Positions 18,306-27,296 of a DNA stretch of 64,000 bases are shown one piece after another. Position 1 is the first letter of the stretch. Every line of letters begins with the position of its first letter. This DNA is from Nocardiopsis sp. CNT312. GTDB taxonomy: Bacteria; Actinomycetota; Actinomycetes; Streptosporangiales; Streptosporangiaceae. Location: NCBI RefSeq assembly GCF_000515115.1, contig NZ_AZXF01000016.1, positions 1 through 64,000 on the forward strand, written 5' to 3'. The translations under genes and the position numbers were made by a program. The notes under the pieces were generated by a model. That model worked only from the letters and a program-made list of their open reading frames with translations. It made no database searches and was not told where the DNA came from.

Positions 18306-19588
18306 CGGGGTGCCTTCCGTGGTGCGTGTAGTGCGGTCAAGGACGGGTCGGGCTGTTGGACCGCGCCGCGTTCGACCATCGCGTCGATGGCGTCCTCGTC
18401 CAGGTCGAGTTCGGTGAGCAGGGCCCGGGAGTGCTGGCCCAGCAGCGGCGGGGCGGTCAGCGCGACGGGTGTGCCGTCCATACGGAAGCCCGCGCGCACC
18501 TGTTCCAGGGGGCCCAGGGAGGGGTGGTCCACGGTGCGCAGGACGTCGTCCCCCGCGGCCTCGGCGGTGCGCAGTGCGTCCAGGACGCCGCGGACGCGGC
18601 CGACGGGGACCCCGGCCCCGGTGAGCACCTCCATCCAGTGGTCGGCGGAGCGGGTGCGCAGCACGTCGGAGATCTGCCCGACCAGCTCCTCGCGGTGGGC
18701 GACGCGGTCGGGGTTGGTGGCGTACCGGGGGTCCTCGGCCAGGTCGGGGCGGTCCATGGCGGTGCACAGGCGCTGGTAGAGGGAGTCGTTGCCCACGGCG
18801 AGGACCAGTTCGGCGTCGGCGGTGGGGAAGGCCTGGTAGGGCACGATCGTGGTGTGGGCGTTGCCCATGCGCGGCGGTTCGGTGCCGCTGGTCAGGGCCT
18901 GCTGGGTGAGGTTGACCAGGCCGGACAGGGTCGAGTTGATGAGGGAGGCGCTCACGTGCTCGCCCCGGCCGGTGGCGCGGGCGCGCATCAGCGCCCCGAG
19001 GATCCCGACGGCGGCGTTGAGGCCGGTGAGTACGTCGGTGATGGCCACGCCCGCCTTGCTGGGCGGGCCCTCCGCCGGGCCGGTGGTGGCCATGAGGCCG
19101 CTCTCGGCCTGGACGATGAGGTCGAACCCGGGGCGGGTACCGGGCGTGTGCTCGGGGCCGAAGCCGCTCACCGAGCAGTAGACGACGGCGGGGTTGCGGG
19201 CGCTCACGTCGGCGTGGCCCAGGCCGAGGCGGTCGGCGACGCCGGGGCGGAAGTTCTGGACGACCACGTCGGAGGAGGCGCACAGGTCCTGGACGGCGGC
19301 CAGCCCTTCGGGGTCCTTCAGGTCCACGGCCAGGCTGCGCTTGTTGCGGTTCACCGACAGGAAGTAGGCGGACTCGCCCCGCGCGTCGGCGCCGCCGTCG
19401 GCGGGGGCCGCCCAGGGGGGTCCCCAGGAGCGGGTGTCGTCGCCGCGTCCGGGCTGCTCGACCTTGACCACCTCGGCGCCCATGTCGGCGAGCAGCATGG
19501 TGGCGTAGGGGCCAGCCAGGACGCGGGACAGGTCGGCGACGCGCACCCCGGCCAGCGGCAGGGGGGCGTCGTGTTCGGTGTCGGTCAC
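18302..19588 (-). CDS. family III CoA-transferase (CaiB/BaiF)
   Basis: About 428 residues. Signatures include LAGVRVADLSRVLAGPYATM, KVEQPGRGDDTRSWGPPW, NRNKRSLAVDLKDPEG and the catalytic-Asp region RPGFDLIVQAESGLM. GTG 19588 is chosen because GAGG lies about ten bases upstream; GTG 19597 is the alternative. It probably moves CoA between a dicarboxylate (glutarate or similar) and succinyl-CoA, feeding the translationally coupled acyl-CoA dehydrogenase. The role is inferred from the pair. Confidence 0.85.
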   Translation of the reverse strand: MTDTEHDAPLPLAGVRVADLSRVLAGPYATMLLADMGAEVVKVEQPGRGDDTRSWGPPWAAPADGGADARGESAYFLSVNRNKRSLAVDLKDPEGLAAVQDLCASSDVVVQNFRPGVADRLGLGHADVSARNPAVVYCSVSGFGPEHTPGTRPGFDLIVQAESGLMATTGPAEGPPSKAGVAITDVLTGLNAAVGILGALMRARATGRGEHVSASLINSTLSGLVNLTQQALTSGTEPPRMGNAHTTIVPYQAFPTADAELVLAVGNDSLYQRLCTAMDRPDLAEDPRYATNPDRVAHREELVGQISDVLRTRSADHWMEVLTGAGVPVGRVRGVLDALRTAEAAGDDVLRTVDHPSLGPLEQVRAGFRMDGTPVALTAPPLLGQHSRALLTELDLDEDAIDAMVERGAVQQPDPSLTALHAPRKAPR

Positions 19589-19877
19589 GTCGGGCACACC
19601 TCATCGGCTCGCGGTCGCTCGTGCTGACATCCGATCATGGACGGAGCCCCGCGCGGGTGTGCGACCGGGGCCGGGCGTAGCCGTGTGGCCCGCCGTCGGC
19701 CCCCGCCCGTCGGCCGGATGACCTGACCAGGGGAGATCTGCGTTACCAGGGGGTGTGTCGGGAATCACCCCGCAGGCGATACCATCGGAGGTCCAACACG
19801 GCAGGGCGTGAGCAGGCGGACCCGACCGGTGCGTTCCCGAGCGCCGTGCCTCCCATGAGCGAACCGGCTGGGGGAGC

Positions 19878-20591
19878 GTGACCGTGACGGAAGTCCGACG
19901 ACCCGAGGAGAGCACGTTCCCACGCGCCCCCTGGAGGCGCGGGTCCGCGTGGCCCTTCCGGCGTCGCCGGGACGTCCTCCCCCTGGCCAGGCAGGCCCCG
20001 CCCGGGGCCGACGAGGACGTCCGCCTGCACCGGCGCTTCCTGGACAGGGTGATCGACTACCTGGCCGTCGACGCCGGGGTGCGCCAGTTCGTCGACTGGG
20101 GGTGCCCGGCCCCCGGGACCGCGGCCCGGGTCCGCCAGCGCGATCCGGAGGCGGCCGTCGTGCGTGTCGTGCCCGCCGGAGTGGCGGGGGTGGTCGCCGA
20201 GCCGGGTGTGCCAGCCCTCTCCCGCGCGGACGCCGCTCCGACCGCTCTCCTGGACCGCATGTCCGCCTCCGGGCTCGTCGACTTCAGCGAGCCCCTCGCC
20301 GTTCTCATGACCCGCCCCTTCGCCGCGCAGGAGCCCCCCGCGTGGATCGGCGACCTGCACACCCGGATGTCCGGCGGCGGCTACCTCGCCCTGGCCGGGG
20401 CCTCGTCCCACGCGGTGGTGGAGGCCGCCTTCTCCCCCTTTGTGCCACTGGAGCCGGGTGTCGCCGACATCGGCTGGTGGCCCTACCCGGACGAGGACGT
20501 GCCGCTGCCCGGAACCGGGACCCTGGGCGGACTGGCCCGTGCGCCGGGCACGGTGAACACGAGACGGGGGAGGCCGCGCCGATGGCAGTGA
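19878..20591 (+). CDS. SAM-dependent methyltransferase-like protein (DUF574 family)
   Basis: 237 residues from GTG 19878 (GGGGGAG upstream). FLDRVIDYLAVDAGVRQFVD followed by WGCPAPG resembles the FLRRAVRYLA..GIRQFLDIGSG start of DUF574 (PF04672) methyltransferases, abundant in actinomycetes. The protein is somewhat shorter than the usual 260-270 residues, and motif I is WGCPAPGT instead of IGSGLPT, so cofactor binding may be weakened. Function unknown. Its end overlaps the next start by ten bases. Confidence 0.65.
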   Translation: MTVTEVRRPEESTFPRAPWRRGSAWPFRRRRDVLPLARQAPPGADEDVRLHRRFLDRVIDYLAVDAGVRQFVDWGCPAPGTAARVRQRDPEAAVVRVVPAGVAGVVAEPGVPALSRADAAPTALLDRMSASGLVDFSEPLAVLMTRPFAAQEPPAWIGDLHTRMSGGGYLALAGASSHAVVEAAFSPFVPLEPGVADIGWWPYPDEDVPLPGTGTLGGLARAPGTVNTRRGRPRRWQ

Positions 20592-21115
20592 ACTGGACCG
20601 GGGAGATCCTGGCGCAGTCGCAGTTCCACTGGGACTACTCCCTCTGGCCGCGGCTGGAGGGGCTCACCGACGACGAGTTCTTCTGGGAGCCGGTGCCGGG
20701 GGCGTGGACCGTCCGTGAGAGGTCTGACGGCAGGCACGCCCCCGACTACGCCGTCCCCGAACCGGACCCGCCGCCGGTGACGACGATCGCCTGGCGGCTC
20801 GGCCACATCATCGTGGAGGTTCTGGAACTGCGGGACGACTGGCACTTCGGGGACCGCACCGCCACGCGCGCGAACGCCGACTGGCCCTCCGGCGCCGACG
20901 AGGCCCGTGAGCGGCTGCGCCGGGCCTACCGGTCCTGGATCGGCCACCTCGCCGCCCTGGACGACGAGGCGATGGCCGCCCCGGTGGGTGCCGCGGAGGC
21001 CTCCCAATGGTCCAGCTTCCCGATGGTGGCGCTGGTGCTGCACCTCAACCGGGAGATCATCCACCACGGTGCGGAGGTCGCCCTGCTGCGCGACCTGTAC
21101 CGGGCCCGGAACTGA
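20582..21115 (+). CDS. DinB-fold (DinB/YfiT-like) protein
   Basis: 177 residues from ATG 20582, with GGGGGAGG upstream inside the end of the previous gene. Features are LAQSQFHWDYSLWPRLEGLT, DDEFFWEPVPGAWTVRER, IAWRLGHIIVEVLELRDDWH and LHLNREIIHHGAEVALLRDLY. The three spaced His residues are those that bind metal in DinB/YfiT four-helix bundles. Such proteins include thiol-dependent S-transferases in mycothiol-producing actinobacteria. The substrate is unknown. Not related to DNA polymerase IV (also called DinB) at 46 kb. Confidence 0.85.
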   Translation: MAVNWTGEILAQSQFHWDYSLWPRLEGLTDDEFFWEPVPGAWTVRERSDGRHAPDYAVPEPDPPPVTTIAWRLGHIIVEVLELRDDWHFGDRTATRANADWPSGADEARERLRRAYRSWIGHLAALDDEAMAAPVGAAEASQWSSFPMVALVLHLNREIIHHGAEVALLRDLYRARN

Positions 21116-21136
21116 CCCGTCATCCGGCCCCCGCTG

Positions 21137-23200
21137 TCAGACCACGTGCACCGGGTCGACGCGGACCTGGGCCAGGTGTTCGTCCCGGTGCGCGCTGCGG
21201 TTGGCCGCCGCGGCCTTGAGCGCCTGTGACAGCGCCCCCACACCGCCGCGGGGCACCCGCAGCAGGGCGCGTTCGACGGGTTCGGCCTCCGCCGGTCCCG
21301 GTCCCGAGGACGCCACCGGGACCGGCCCCAGCAGGTCGGTGCGCTCCGGAAGTTCCAGCTGGTCGACCAGTTCCCGCACGTGCTCGGGGGCCCCGGTGAC
21401 GGAGGCCATCGCCACCGCCGGGGGGAAGCCCAGTTCGCGGCGCTCGGCCAGTTCGCGCGCGGCGAACCCGCCCGGGTCCCACCGCACCAGGGACTGGACC
21501 ACCGGAAGCGAGGCCTCGGCGCAGACCACCACCGTCGCGCCGGGGCGGACCAGCGCGGCGGCGTTGAGCCACCGGCGCAGCGCCTCCTCCGACGCCCGCA
21601 GGTCCATCCGGTTGAGCAGTGCCCAGCCGTCCAGCAGCACGGCGGCCGCGTACCCCTTCTCGGCCACGGGCTCGGCGCCCGGGGTGGCCACCACGATCGA
21701 CGGCTCGTCGGCCACCGAGGCGAGCACCTCGCCCCGGCCGGAGGTGCGCACCGTCAGGTACGGGAAGGCGCGTCCCAGCTCCTCGGCGGTGCGCCGGGCC
21801 CCCACCACCACCGCGCGCATCCGCGAGACCCCGCACTCCGGGCACGCCCACTGCCCCGCCAGCCGCCCGCACCAGCCGCAGGAGGGCACCGCGTGCGAGC
21901 CGCGCACCGCCAGCGGTCCCCGGCAGGCGTCGCACCGTGCGGGCTCGCGGCAGCCGGCGCACGCCAGCGTGTTGAGGTAGCCGCGCCGGGGCACCTGGAA
22001 GAGCACCGGGCCGCTGCGGGAGGCCTCCCGGGCCGCGCGCAGCGCCAGGCTCGGCATCCGCGCCGACCGCGCCGCGCCGTCGCGGGCCAGTTCGCGGTCG
22101 TCCCCGGCGGCCCGCACCAGGGGCGCCCTCCGGCGCAGAGTGGTCCGGTCGGCCGCCAGGGGGTGCGCCCACCCCGATTCGAGGAGGAGCTGGGCGTCGG
22201 TGGTGCGGGTGTGGCCGCCGATCAGCGCGGCGGCGTCGGCGCGGTGCGCGCGCATCGACAGGACGGTGCGCGCGTGCGGGTAGGGGGCGTGCGGTTCGGC
22301 GTGCACGTCGTCTCCGTCGTCCCACAGAACCACGAGCCCCAGGTCGCGGACCGGGGCGAACACCGCGGCGCGCGTGCCCACGACGATCCGGGCGCCGCCG
22401 CGCAGCACGGCGAGCCAGCGGCGGTAGCGCTCGGCGGGACCGAGATCGGCGGTCAGGGCCAGGTGGTGCCCCTCGCCCAGAAGGCGGTGCAGCGCACGGT
22501 CCACGGCGGCGACGTCGCGGCCGTCGGGCACCACGATCACCGTGCCGAGCCCGCCGGCCAGGGCCGCCCCCGCGGCGGCGGCCACGGCCTCGGGCCACTC
22601 CGGTCCGGGCAGGGCGTTCCACACGGCCCGTGCGGGCCGGCCCTTGCGCAGGGCCCGCAGGTAGGAGGGGCCTTCGGGGTAGTCCGCCCACGGGCCGTCG
22701 ACGGGTTCGGGCACGGGCTCGGGGGGTGCCTCGGGCCGCTCCTCCTTCTCCACGCGGGCGTGGCGCGGTGGGACGGCCAGGCGCAGGACGTCGCTCAGCG
22801 TGCCCGCGTAGCGGTCGGCGACGGCGCGTGCCAGACCCAGGACCTCCGGGGTCAGCACGGGTTCGGGGGAGACCACCGAGTCCAGGTAGGCCAGGCGGCC
22901 TGGGAAGTCGGAGGTCTCCGTGCGCTCGACGAGGAAGCCGCTCAGCTTGCGGTTGTTGAAGCGCACCTTGACCCGGCAGCCGGGGACGGCCGACTCGTCC
23001 ATGTCGGCGGGCACACGGTAGTCGAAGCAGCGGTCCAGGTGGGGCAGGGGGGTGTCCACCGCCACGCGGGCGACGGGCAGCCGCTCGGCCGGGCTGCGCG
23101 GTTTCGGCCGGGGCGCCCGGGCCGCTGCCGACCGGGGGGTCTCCCCGGCCGGAAGGTCGAAGAGGACCCCTTCGGGTCCGTCGGGCTGCTCGGTCATCAT
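21137..23200 (-). CDS. priA: primosomal protein N' PriA, actinobacterial helicase-defective type
   Basis: 687 residues from ATG 23200 (AGGGG adjacent); ATG 23197 is equally possible. The N-terminal 3'-DNA-binding region (LPHLDRCFDYRVPADMDES) is followed by a degenerate motor: no GTGKT Walker A is visible and the Walker B position reads VVLWDDGDDVH. The zinc-binding cysteines are retained (CAGCREPARCDACRG; CGWCG; CPECG). Actinobacterial PriA proteins are known to lack helicase motifs, so this is probably a replication-restart loader without strand-separating activity. It is divergent from fmt. Confidence 0.85.
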   Translation of the reverse strand: MMTEQPDGPEGVLFDLPAGETPRSAAARAPRPKPRSPAERLPVARVAVDTPLPHLDRCFDYRVPADMDESAVPGCRVKVRFNNRKLSGFLVERTETSDFPGRLAYLDSVVSPEPVLTPEVLGLARAVADRYAGTLSDVLRLAVPPRHARVEKEERPEAPPEPVPEPVDGPWADYPEGPSYLRALRKGRPARAVWNALPGPEWPEAVAAAAGAALAGGLGTVIVVPDGRDVAAVDRALHRLLGEGHHLALTADLGPAERYRRWLAVLRGGARIVVGTRAAVFAPVRDLGLVVLWDDGDDVHAEPHAPYPHARTVLSMRAHRADAAALIGGHTRTTDAQLLLESGWAHPLAADRTTLRRRAPLVRAAGDDRELARDGAARSARMPSLALRAAREASRSGPVLFQVPRRGYLNTLACAGCREPARCDACRGPLAVRGSHAVPSCGWCGRLAGQWACPECGVSRMRAVVVGARRTAEELGRAFPYLTVRTSGRGEVLASVADEPSIVVATPGAEPVAEKGYAAAVLLDGWALLNRMDLRASEEALRRWLNAAALVRPGATVVVCAEASLPVVQSLVRWDPGGFAARELAERRELGFPPAVAMASVTGAPEHVRELVDQLELPERTDLLGPVPVASSGPGPAEAEPVERALLRVPRGGVGALSQALKAAAANRSAHRDEHLAQVRVDPVHVV

Positions 23201-23425
23201 CCCCTGGTCTACCAGAACGCTCCGACACCGGCCGGGGCCGTCCGCAGAGCCCGGCCGCCTGCGGCCCGGGCGGCTGGTAGAACTGTGACCCGGGCGCACC
23301 GCGGAGATCGCGGGTTCCCGTTCTCCGTGGGCCCGCGGGGGACGCGACCGCGCCGAAGGCGTCCGCCGAGTGCGGCGGGGGTGCGGCCGGGGCACGGAGA
23401 GACGTACCTAGGGGAGGGGACACCG

Positions 23426-24361
23426 TTGAAGCTCGTCTTTGCCGGAACACCGGAGGCGGCGGTGCCGTCGCTGCGCGCGCTGATCGACTCCGGCCACGAG
23501 GTCGCCGCGGTGGTCACCCGGCCCGACGCCCGCTCCGGCCGGGGCCGCCGCATGTCCGCCAGCCCCGTGGCCGAGCTCGCCGCCGCCGAGGGGATCGAGG
23601 TCCTCAAACCGGAGAGGGCCGGGGCCCCCGAGTTCCTCGAACGGCTCGCCGAGATCGCCCCGGACTGCTGCCCCGTCGTCGCCTACGGCGCCCTGCTGCC
23701 CCAGCGCACCCTGGACGTGCCCGAGCACGGATGGGTGAACCTGCACTTCTCGCTGCTGCCCGCCTGGCGCGGCGCGGCGCCGGTGCAGCACGCCCTGATG
23801 CACGGCGACGACGTCACGGGGGCCACGACGTTCCGGATCGTCAAGGAGCTCGACGCCGGGCCGGTGTACGGCACCCTCACCGAGGCCGTGCGGCCCACCG
23901 ACACCAGCGGTGAGCTGCTCGACCGCCTGGCCGTGGCCGGGGCGGAGCTGCTGCTGCGCACCGTCGACGGCATCGCCCGCGGAGACCTGCACCCGGTTCC
24001 TCAGGAGGCCTCGGGGACCACCTACGCGTCCAAGCTCACCACGCTCGACGCCGAACTGGACTTCACCGCGCCCGCCCTGCGGGTGGACCGCCTCGCCCGC
24101 GCCTGCACACCCGACCCCGGCGCGTGGACCACGTTCCGCGGCACCCGGCTCAAGGTGGGCCCGGTCCGGCCGGTGACCGACGCCGACACCCCCATGCTCG
24201 ACCCCGGGCGGCTGCACGTCGGCAAGAGGCGCGTCCTGGCCGGGACCAGCACCAACCCGGTCGTGCTGGGCACCGTGCAGCCCCAGGGCAAGCGCGCGAT
24301 GGCCGCCGTCGACTGGGCGCGCGGGGTGCGCCCCACCGAAGACGACCTTCTGGGGCGCTGA
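23426..24361 (+). CDS. fmt: methionyl-tRNA formyltransferase
   Basis: 311 residues from TTG 23426, with GGGGAGGGG seven bases upstream; the long open frame further 5' is antisense to priA. MKLVFAGTPEAAVPSLRALI, the formyl-transfer motif NLHFSLLPAWRGAAPVQHAL and the C-terminal OB-like domain are present. It formylates initiator Met-tRNA using 10-formyl-THF. It is followed by a strong hairpin and rsmB, the usual fmt-rsmB pairing. Confidence 0.93.
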   Translation: MKLVFAGTPEAAVPSLRALIDSGHEVAAVVTRPDARSGRGRRMSASPVAELAAAEGIEVLKPERAGAPEFLERLAEIAPDCCPVVAYGALLPQRTLDVPEHGWVNLHFSLLPAWRGAAPVQHALMHGDDVTGATTFRIVKELDAGPVYGTLTEAVRPTDTSGELLDRLAVAGAELLLRTVDGIARGDLHPVPQEASGTTYASKLTTLDAELDFTAPALRVDRLARACTPDPGAWTTFRGTRLKVGPVRPVTDADTPMLDPGRLHVGKRRVLAGTSTNPVVLGTVQPQGKRAMAAVDWARGVRPTEDDLLGR

Positions 24362-24375
24362 ACTGCCGTAGGCTC

Positions 24376-24417
24376 GGTCCGGTGCGGGACGGGCGCGGTC
24401 CCGTCCCGCACCGGACC
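24376..24417 (+). terminator. perfect 18-bp hairpin between fmt and rsmB
   Basis: Arms 24376-24393 and 24400-24417 are exact reverse complements with a six-base loop (CGCGGT), 15 bases after the fmt stop. There is no U-tract. It may terminate fmt or process the fmt-rsmB message. Confidence 0.65.
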
Positions 24418-24450
24418 CCCGTCCCCGGCTTTCGTTGAGGCAGAGCACCG

Positions 24451-25920
24451 TTGAGCGAGCAGTCCCGATCCCCGCACCGTCGGCCCCGGCGGGGCCACCG
24501 GCCCGGTAAGGGCGGCGGCAGCGGACCGTCCGGGCAGCCGCCCCGGCCCCGCGACCCGGCGCGCCGCACCGCCTACGACGTGCTGCTCGCCGTCGAGCAG
24601 CGCGACGCCTACGCCAACCTGCTGCTGCCCGCCCTGCTCCGGGAGCGGGGGGTCGGCGGACGCGACGCCGCCCTGGCCACCGAGCTGACCTACGGGACGC
24701 TGCGCCACCAGGGCACCTACGACGCCGTCCTCCAGAGGTGCGTGGACCGCACGCTGGCGTCGGTGGACCGTGAGGCGCTGCCCGTGCTGCGGCTGGGCGC
24801 CCACCAACTGCTGTCCACGAACATCCCCTCCCACGCCGCGGTCAGCGCCACCGTCGACCTGGCCCGGAAAGTGGTCGGCCACCACCGCGCCAGGTTCGTC
24901 AACGCCGTCCTGCGCAAGGTGTCGGCGCGCGACCTCCAGGCGTGGATCTCCGTGGTCGCCCCCGACCGGGGCACCGACCCCAGCGGGTACCTGTCGGTGG
25001 TGCACAGCCACCCGCGCTGGGTGGTCAAGGCGCTGGCCCGCACCCTGGGGGAGCACTCCTCCACCGGCCTGGTGGAGACCGAGCGGCTGCTGGCCGCCCA
25101 GAACGAGCGGCCCAGGGTGACGCTGGTGGCCAAGCCCGGCCGCGCCCGCGCCGCCGACCTGGTCGCGGCCGGTGCCGAACGGGCGCGCTACTCGCCCTAC
25201 GCCGCCTACCTGGCCGAGGGCGACCCCTCGGCCGTGCGCGAGGTGCGCCAGCACCGGGCGGCCGTGCAGGACGAGGCCAGCCAGATGGTCGCGCTCGCGC
25301 TGACCCGGGTGGACGCCCGGGGCCGGGACGCCCTGTGGCTGGACGTGTGCGCCGGTCCGGGGGGCAAGGCCGGGCTGCTGGCCTGCCTGGCCGGGCAGCG
25401 CGAGGCGCGCCTGCTGGCGTCGGAGGCCCAGCCGGGCCGCGCCGGGCTGGTGGCCACCGCCGTGCACCGCGCCCCGCGCGACGCCGGGAGGGCGATCGCC
25501 GCCGACGGGACCGCGCCCGCGTGGCGGCCGGGGACGTTCGACCGCGTCCTGGTGGACGTGCCCTGCACCGGGCTGGGCGCGCTGCGCCGCCGTCCCGAGG
25601 CGCGCTGGCGCCGCACCCCGCAGTCGGTGGAGGAGCTGGTGCCGCTCCAGCGCGACCTGCTCACCAGCGCCGTGGAGTCCGTGCGCCCCGGCGGCGTGGT
25701 GGCCTACGTGACGTGCTCGCCGCTGCTGGAGGAGACCGACGCCGTCGTGGGCGAGGTCCTCGACGGGCGCGGGGACCTCACCCTGCTGCGGGCCCCCGAC
25801 TACCTGGACGAGGTGCCCGGCCTGGCGGCCGGGCCGGAGGGGCGCTACGCCCAGTTCTGGCCGCACCGGCACGGCACCGACGCCATGTTCCTGGCCCTGC
25901 TGCGCCGGGACGTCAGGTGA
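24451..25920 (+). CDS. rsmB: 16S rRNA (cytosine-967 C5) methyltransferase RsmB
   Basis: 489 residues from TTG 24451 (TTGAGGCAGAG upstream). A basic Pro/Arg-rich leader precedes a NusB-like RNA-binding domain (ARRTAYDVLLAVEQRDAYAN; LTYGTLRHQGTYDAVLQ) and a Rossmann methyltransferase. SAM motif I is WLDVCAGPGGKAGLLA, the releasing Cys is in VDVPCTGLGALRRRPE, and the catalytic Cys is in YVTCSPLLEETDAVV. It methylates C967 of 16S rRNA. The stop overlaps a possible GTG start of the next gene. Confidence 0.92.
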   Translation: MSEQSRSPHRRPRRGHRPGKGGGSGPSGQPPRPRDPARRTAYDVLLAVEQRDAYANLLLPALLRERGVGGRDAALATELTYGTLRHQGTYDAVLQRCVDRTLASVDREALPVLRLGAHQLLSTNIPSHAAVSATVDLARKVVGHHRARFVNAVLRKVSARDLQAWISVVAPDRGTDPSGYLSVVHSHPRWVVKALARTLGEHSSTGLVETERLLAAQNERPRVTLVAKPGRARAADLVAAGAERARYSPYAAYLAEGDPSAVREVRQHRAAVQDEASQMVALALTRVDARGRDALWLDVCAGPGGKAGLLACLAGQREARLLASEAQPGRAGLVATAVHRAPRDAGRAIAADGTAPAWRPGTFDRVLVDVPCTGLGALRRRPEARWRRTPQSVEELVPLQRDLLTSAVESVRPGGVVAYVTCSPLLEETDAVVGEVLDGRGDLTLLRAPDYLDEVPGLAAGPEGRYAQFWPHRHGTDAMFLALLRRDVR

Positions 25921-25934
25921 ACGGGAGAGCGCGG

Positions 25935-26426
25935 GTGGAACCGGTGATCCGGCCCATGGCGGAGCGGGACGTGCCCGCCCTGGTCGAGGTGTCGCTGGCC
26001 GCCGACGCGCTGTTCGCCGACGCCGGGGTGGTCCTGCCGCCCGACGACCCCCGGCCGATGCTCGCCGGCGCTGAGCGGGTGCTGGTCGCCCTCGACGGCG
26101 GCGTCGTGTGCGGCCTCGCCGCGACCGCGGCCGTGGACGGCCGCACCCACCTGGAACAGCTCGCGGTCCACCCCGGCCACGGACGCCGGGGGATCGGTTC
26201 GGCCCTGCTGGAGGCGGTGTGCGCCCAGGCGGCGCGGCAGGGGCGCGGCCGGGTCACCCTCACCACCTTCCGCGACCTGGCGTGGAACGGCCCCTGGTAC
26301 GCGCGGCGCGGCTTCGCGCCGCTGGCGCAGCGGGAGTGGGGGCCGGAGCTGGCTCGGCTGTGGGAGGCCGAGGCACCGATCCGCGTCCGGCCCCGCCTGG
26401 CGATGGCCCGTACCGTGAGCGGCTGA
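25935..26426 (+). CDS. GNAT-family N-acetyltransferase
   Basis: 163 residues from GTG 25935 (GGGAG upstream); GTG 25917, overlapping the rsmB stop, is the alternative. GNAT signatures include VIRPMAERDVPALVEVSLAA, LEQLAVHPGHGRRGIGSALL with the acetyl-CoA-binding GRRGIGS loop, and TFRDLAWNGPWYARRGFAPL. The acceptor substrate is unknown. Probably co-transcribed with rsmB. Confidence 0.85.
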   Translation: MEPVIRPMAERDVPALVEVSLAADALFADAGVVLPPDDPRPMLAGAERVLVALDGGVVCGLAATAAVDGRTHLEQLAVHPGHGRRGIGSALLEAVCAQAARQGRGRVTLTTFRDLAWNGPWYARRGFAPLAQREWGPELARLWEAEAPIRVRPRLAMARTVSG

Positions 26427-26450
26427 CCTGGATACGGCTACACTGCGGGC

Positions 26451-27122
26451 GTGGCAATCCAGATCTCACCCAGCATCCTCAGCGCCGACTTCGCGCACCT
26501 CGCCGACGAGGCGGCGGCCGTGTCCCCCGCCGCCGACTGGCTCCACGTCGACGTGATGGACAACCACTTCGTCCCGAACCTGACGCTCGGCCTTCCGGTG
26601 GTGGAGTCCCTGCGCAAGGCGACGACCACCCCCCTGGACTGCCACCTGATGATCGAGGACCCCGACCGGTGGGCCCCCGCCTACGCAGAGGCGGGCGCGG
26701 GCAGTGTCACCATCCACGCCAAGGCCGCGGGCGCCCCCGTGCGCACCCTGCGGGAGATCCGCCGCCTGGGTGCCCGCGCCGGACTGGCCCTCAACCCCGC
26801 GGAGGCGGTCGACCCCTACGCCGACCTCATCGGCGAGATGGACATGCTCCTGCTCATGACCGTCGAACCCGGGTTCGGCGGGCAGAAGTTCCTGGACATG
26901 GTCCTGCCCAAGATCCGCCGGGCGCGTGAACTCCTCGACGGCCGCCAGTCCTCCGTGTGGCTCCAGGTCGACGGCGGCGTGAGCGCCGAGACCATCGAAC
27001 GCGCCGCCGAGGCCGGCGCCGACGTCTTCGTCGCGGGCTCCGCGGTCTACGGCGCGCAGGACCCCGCCTCGGCGGTGGACTCCCTGCGTGCCCTGGCCGC
27101 CAAGGCGAGCCCGCTCGCGTAA
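26451..27122 (+). CDS. rpe: ribulose-phosphate 3-epimerase
   Basis: 223 residues: [57 protein letters not shown] and [10 protein letters not shown] are the signatures, with metal-binding His/Asp residues in place. It interconverts ribulose-5-P and xylulose-5-P. There is no ribosome binding site before the GTG; a TACACT -10-like hexamer at 26439-26444 ends six bases upstream, so translation may be leaderless. Ribulose-5-P is also the substrate of RibBA encoded downstream. Confidence 0.95.
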   Translation: MAIQISPSILSADFAHLADEAAAVSPAADWLHVDVMDNHFVPNLTLGLPVVESLRKATTTPLDCHLMIEDPDRWAPAYAEAGAGSVTIHAKAAGAPVRTLREIRRLGARAGLALNPAEAVDPYADLIGEMDMLLLMTVEPGFGGQKFLDMVLPKIRRARELLDGRQSSVWLQVDGGVSAETIERAAEAGADVFVAGSAVYGAQDPASAVDSLRALAAKASPLA

Positions 27123-27173
27123 CGATCCAGGCGCGGCCTCGGGTGTGCTCCTGGCCGCACGGGGCCGCCTCCC

Positions 27174-27192
27174 CTACGGTGGCGGACCGTAG
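27174..27192 (+). terminator. short hairpin after rpe
   Basis: CTACGGT and ACCGTAG form a perfect seven-base stem with a five-base loop, about 50 bases after the rpe stop. Confidence 0.35.
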
Positions 27193-27296
27193 TCGTCGAT
27201 TCGGCTTGGTCGCGGCTCCGTACCCCCGCGTGGGCACCGAACCAGGGGAGCGGCGCGGTGTGAGTGCGTTGCCAGGCGCGAGCGGGGAGGTTCGCG

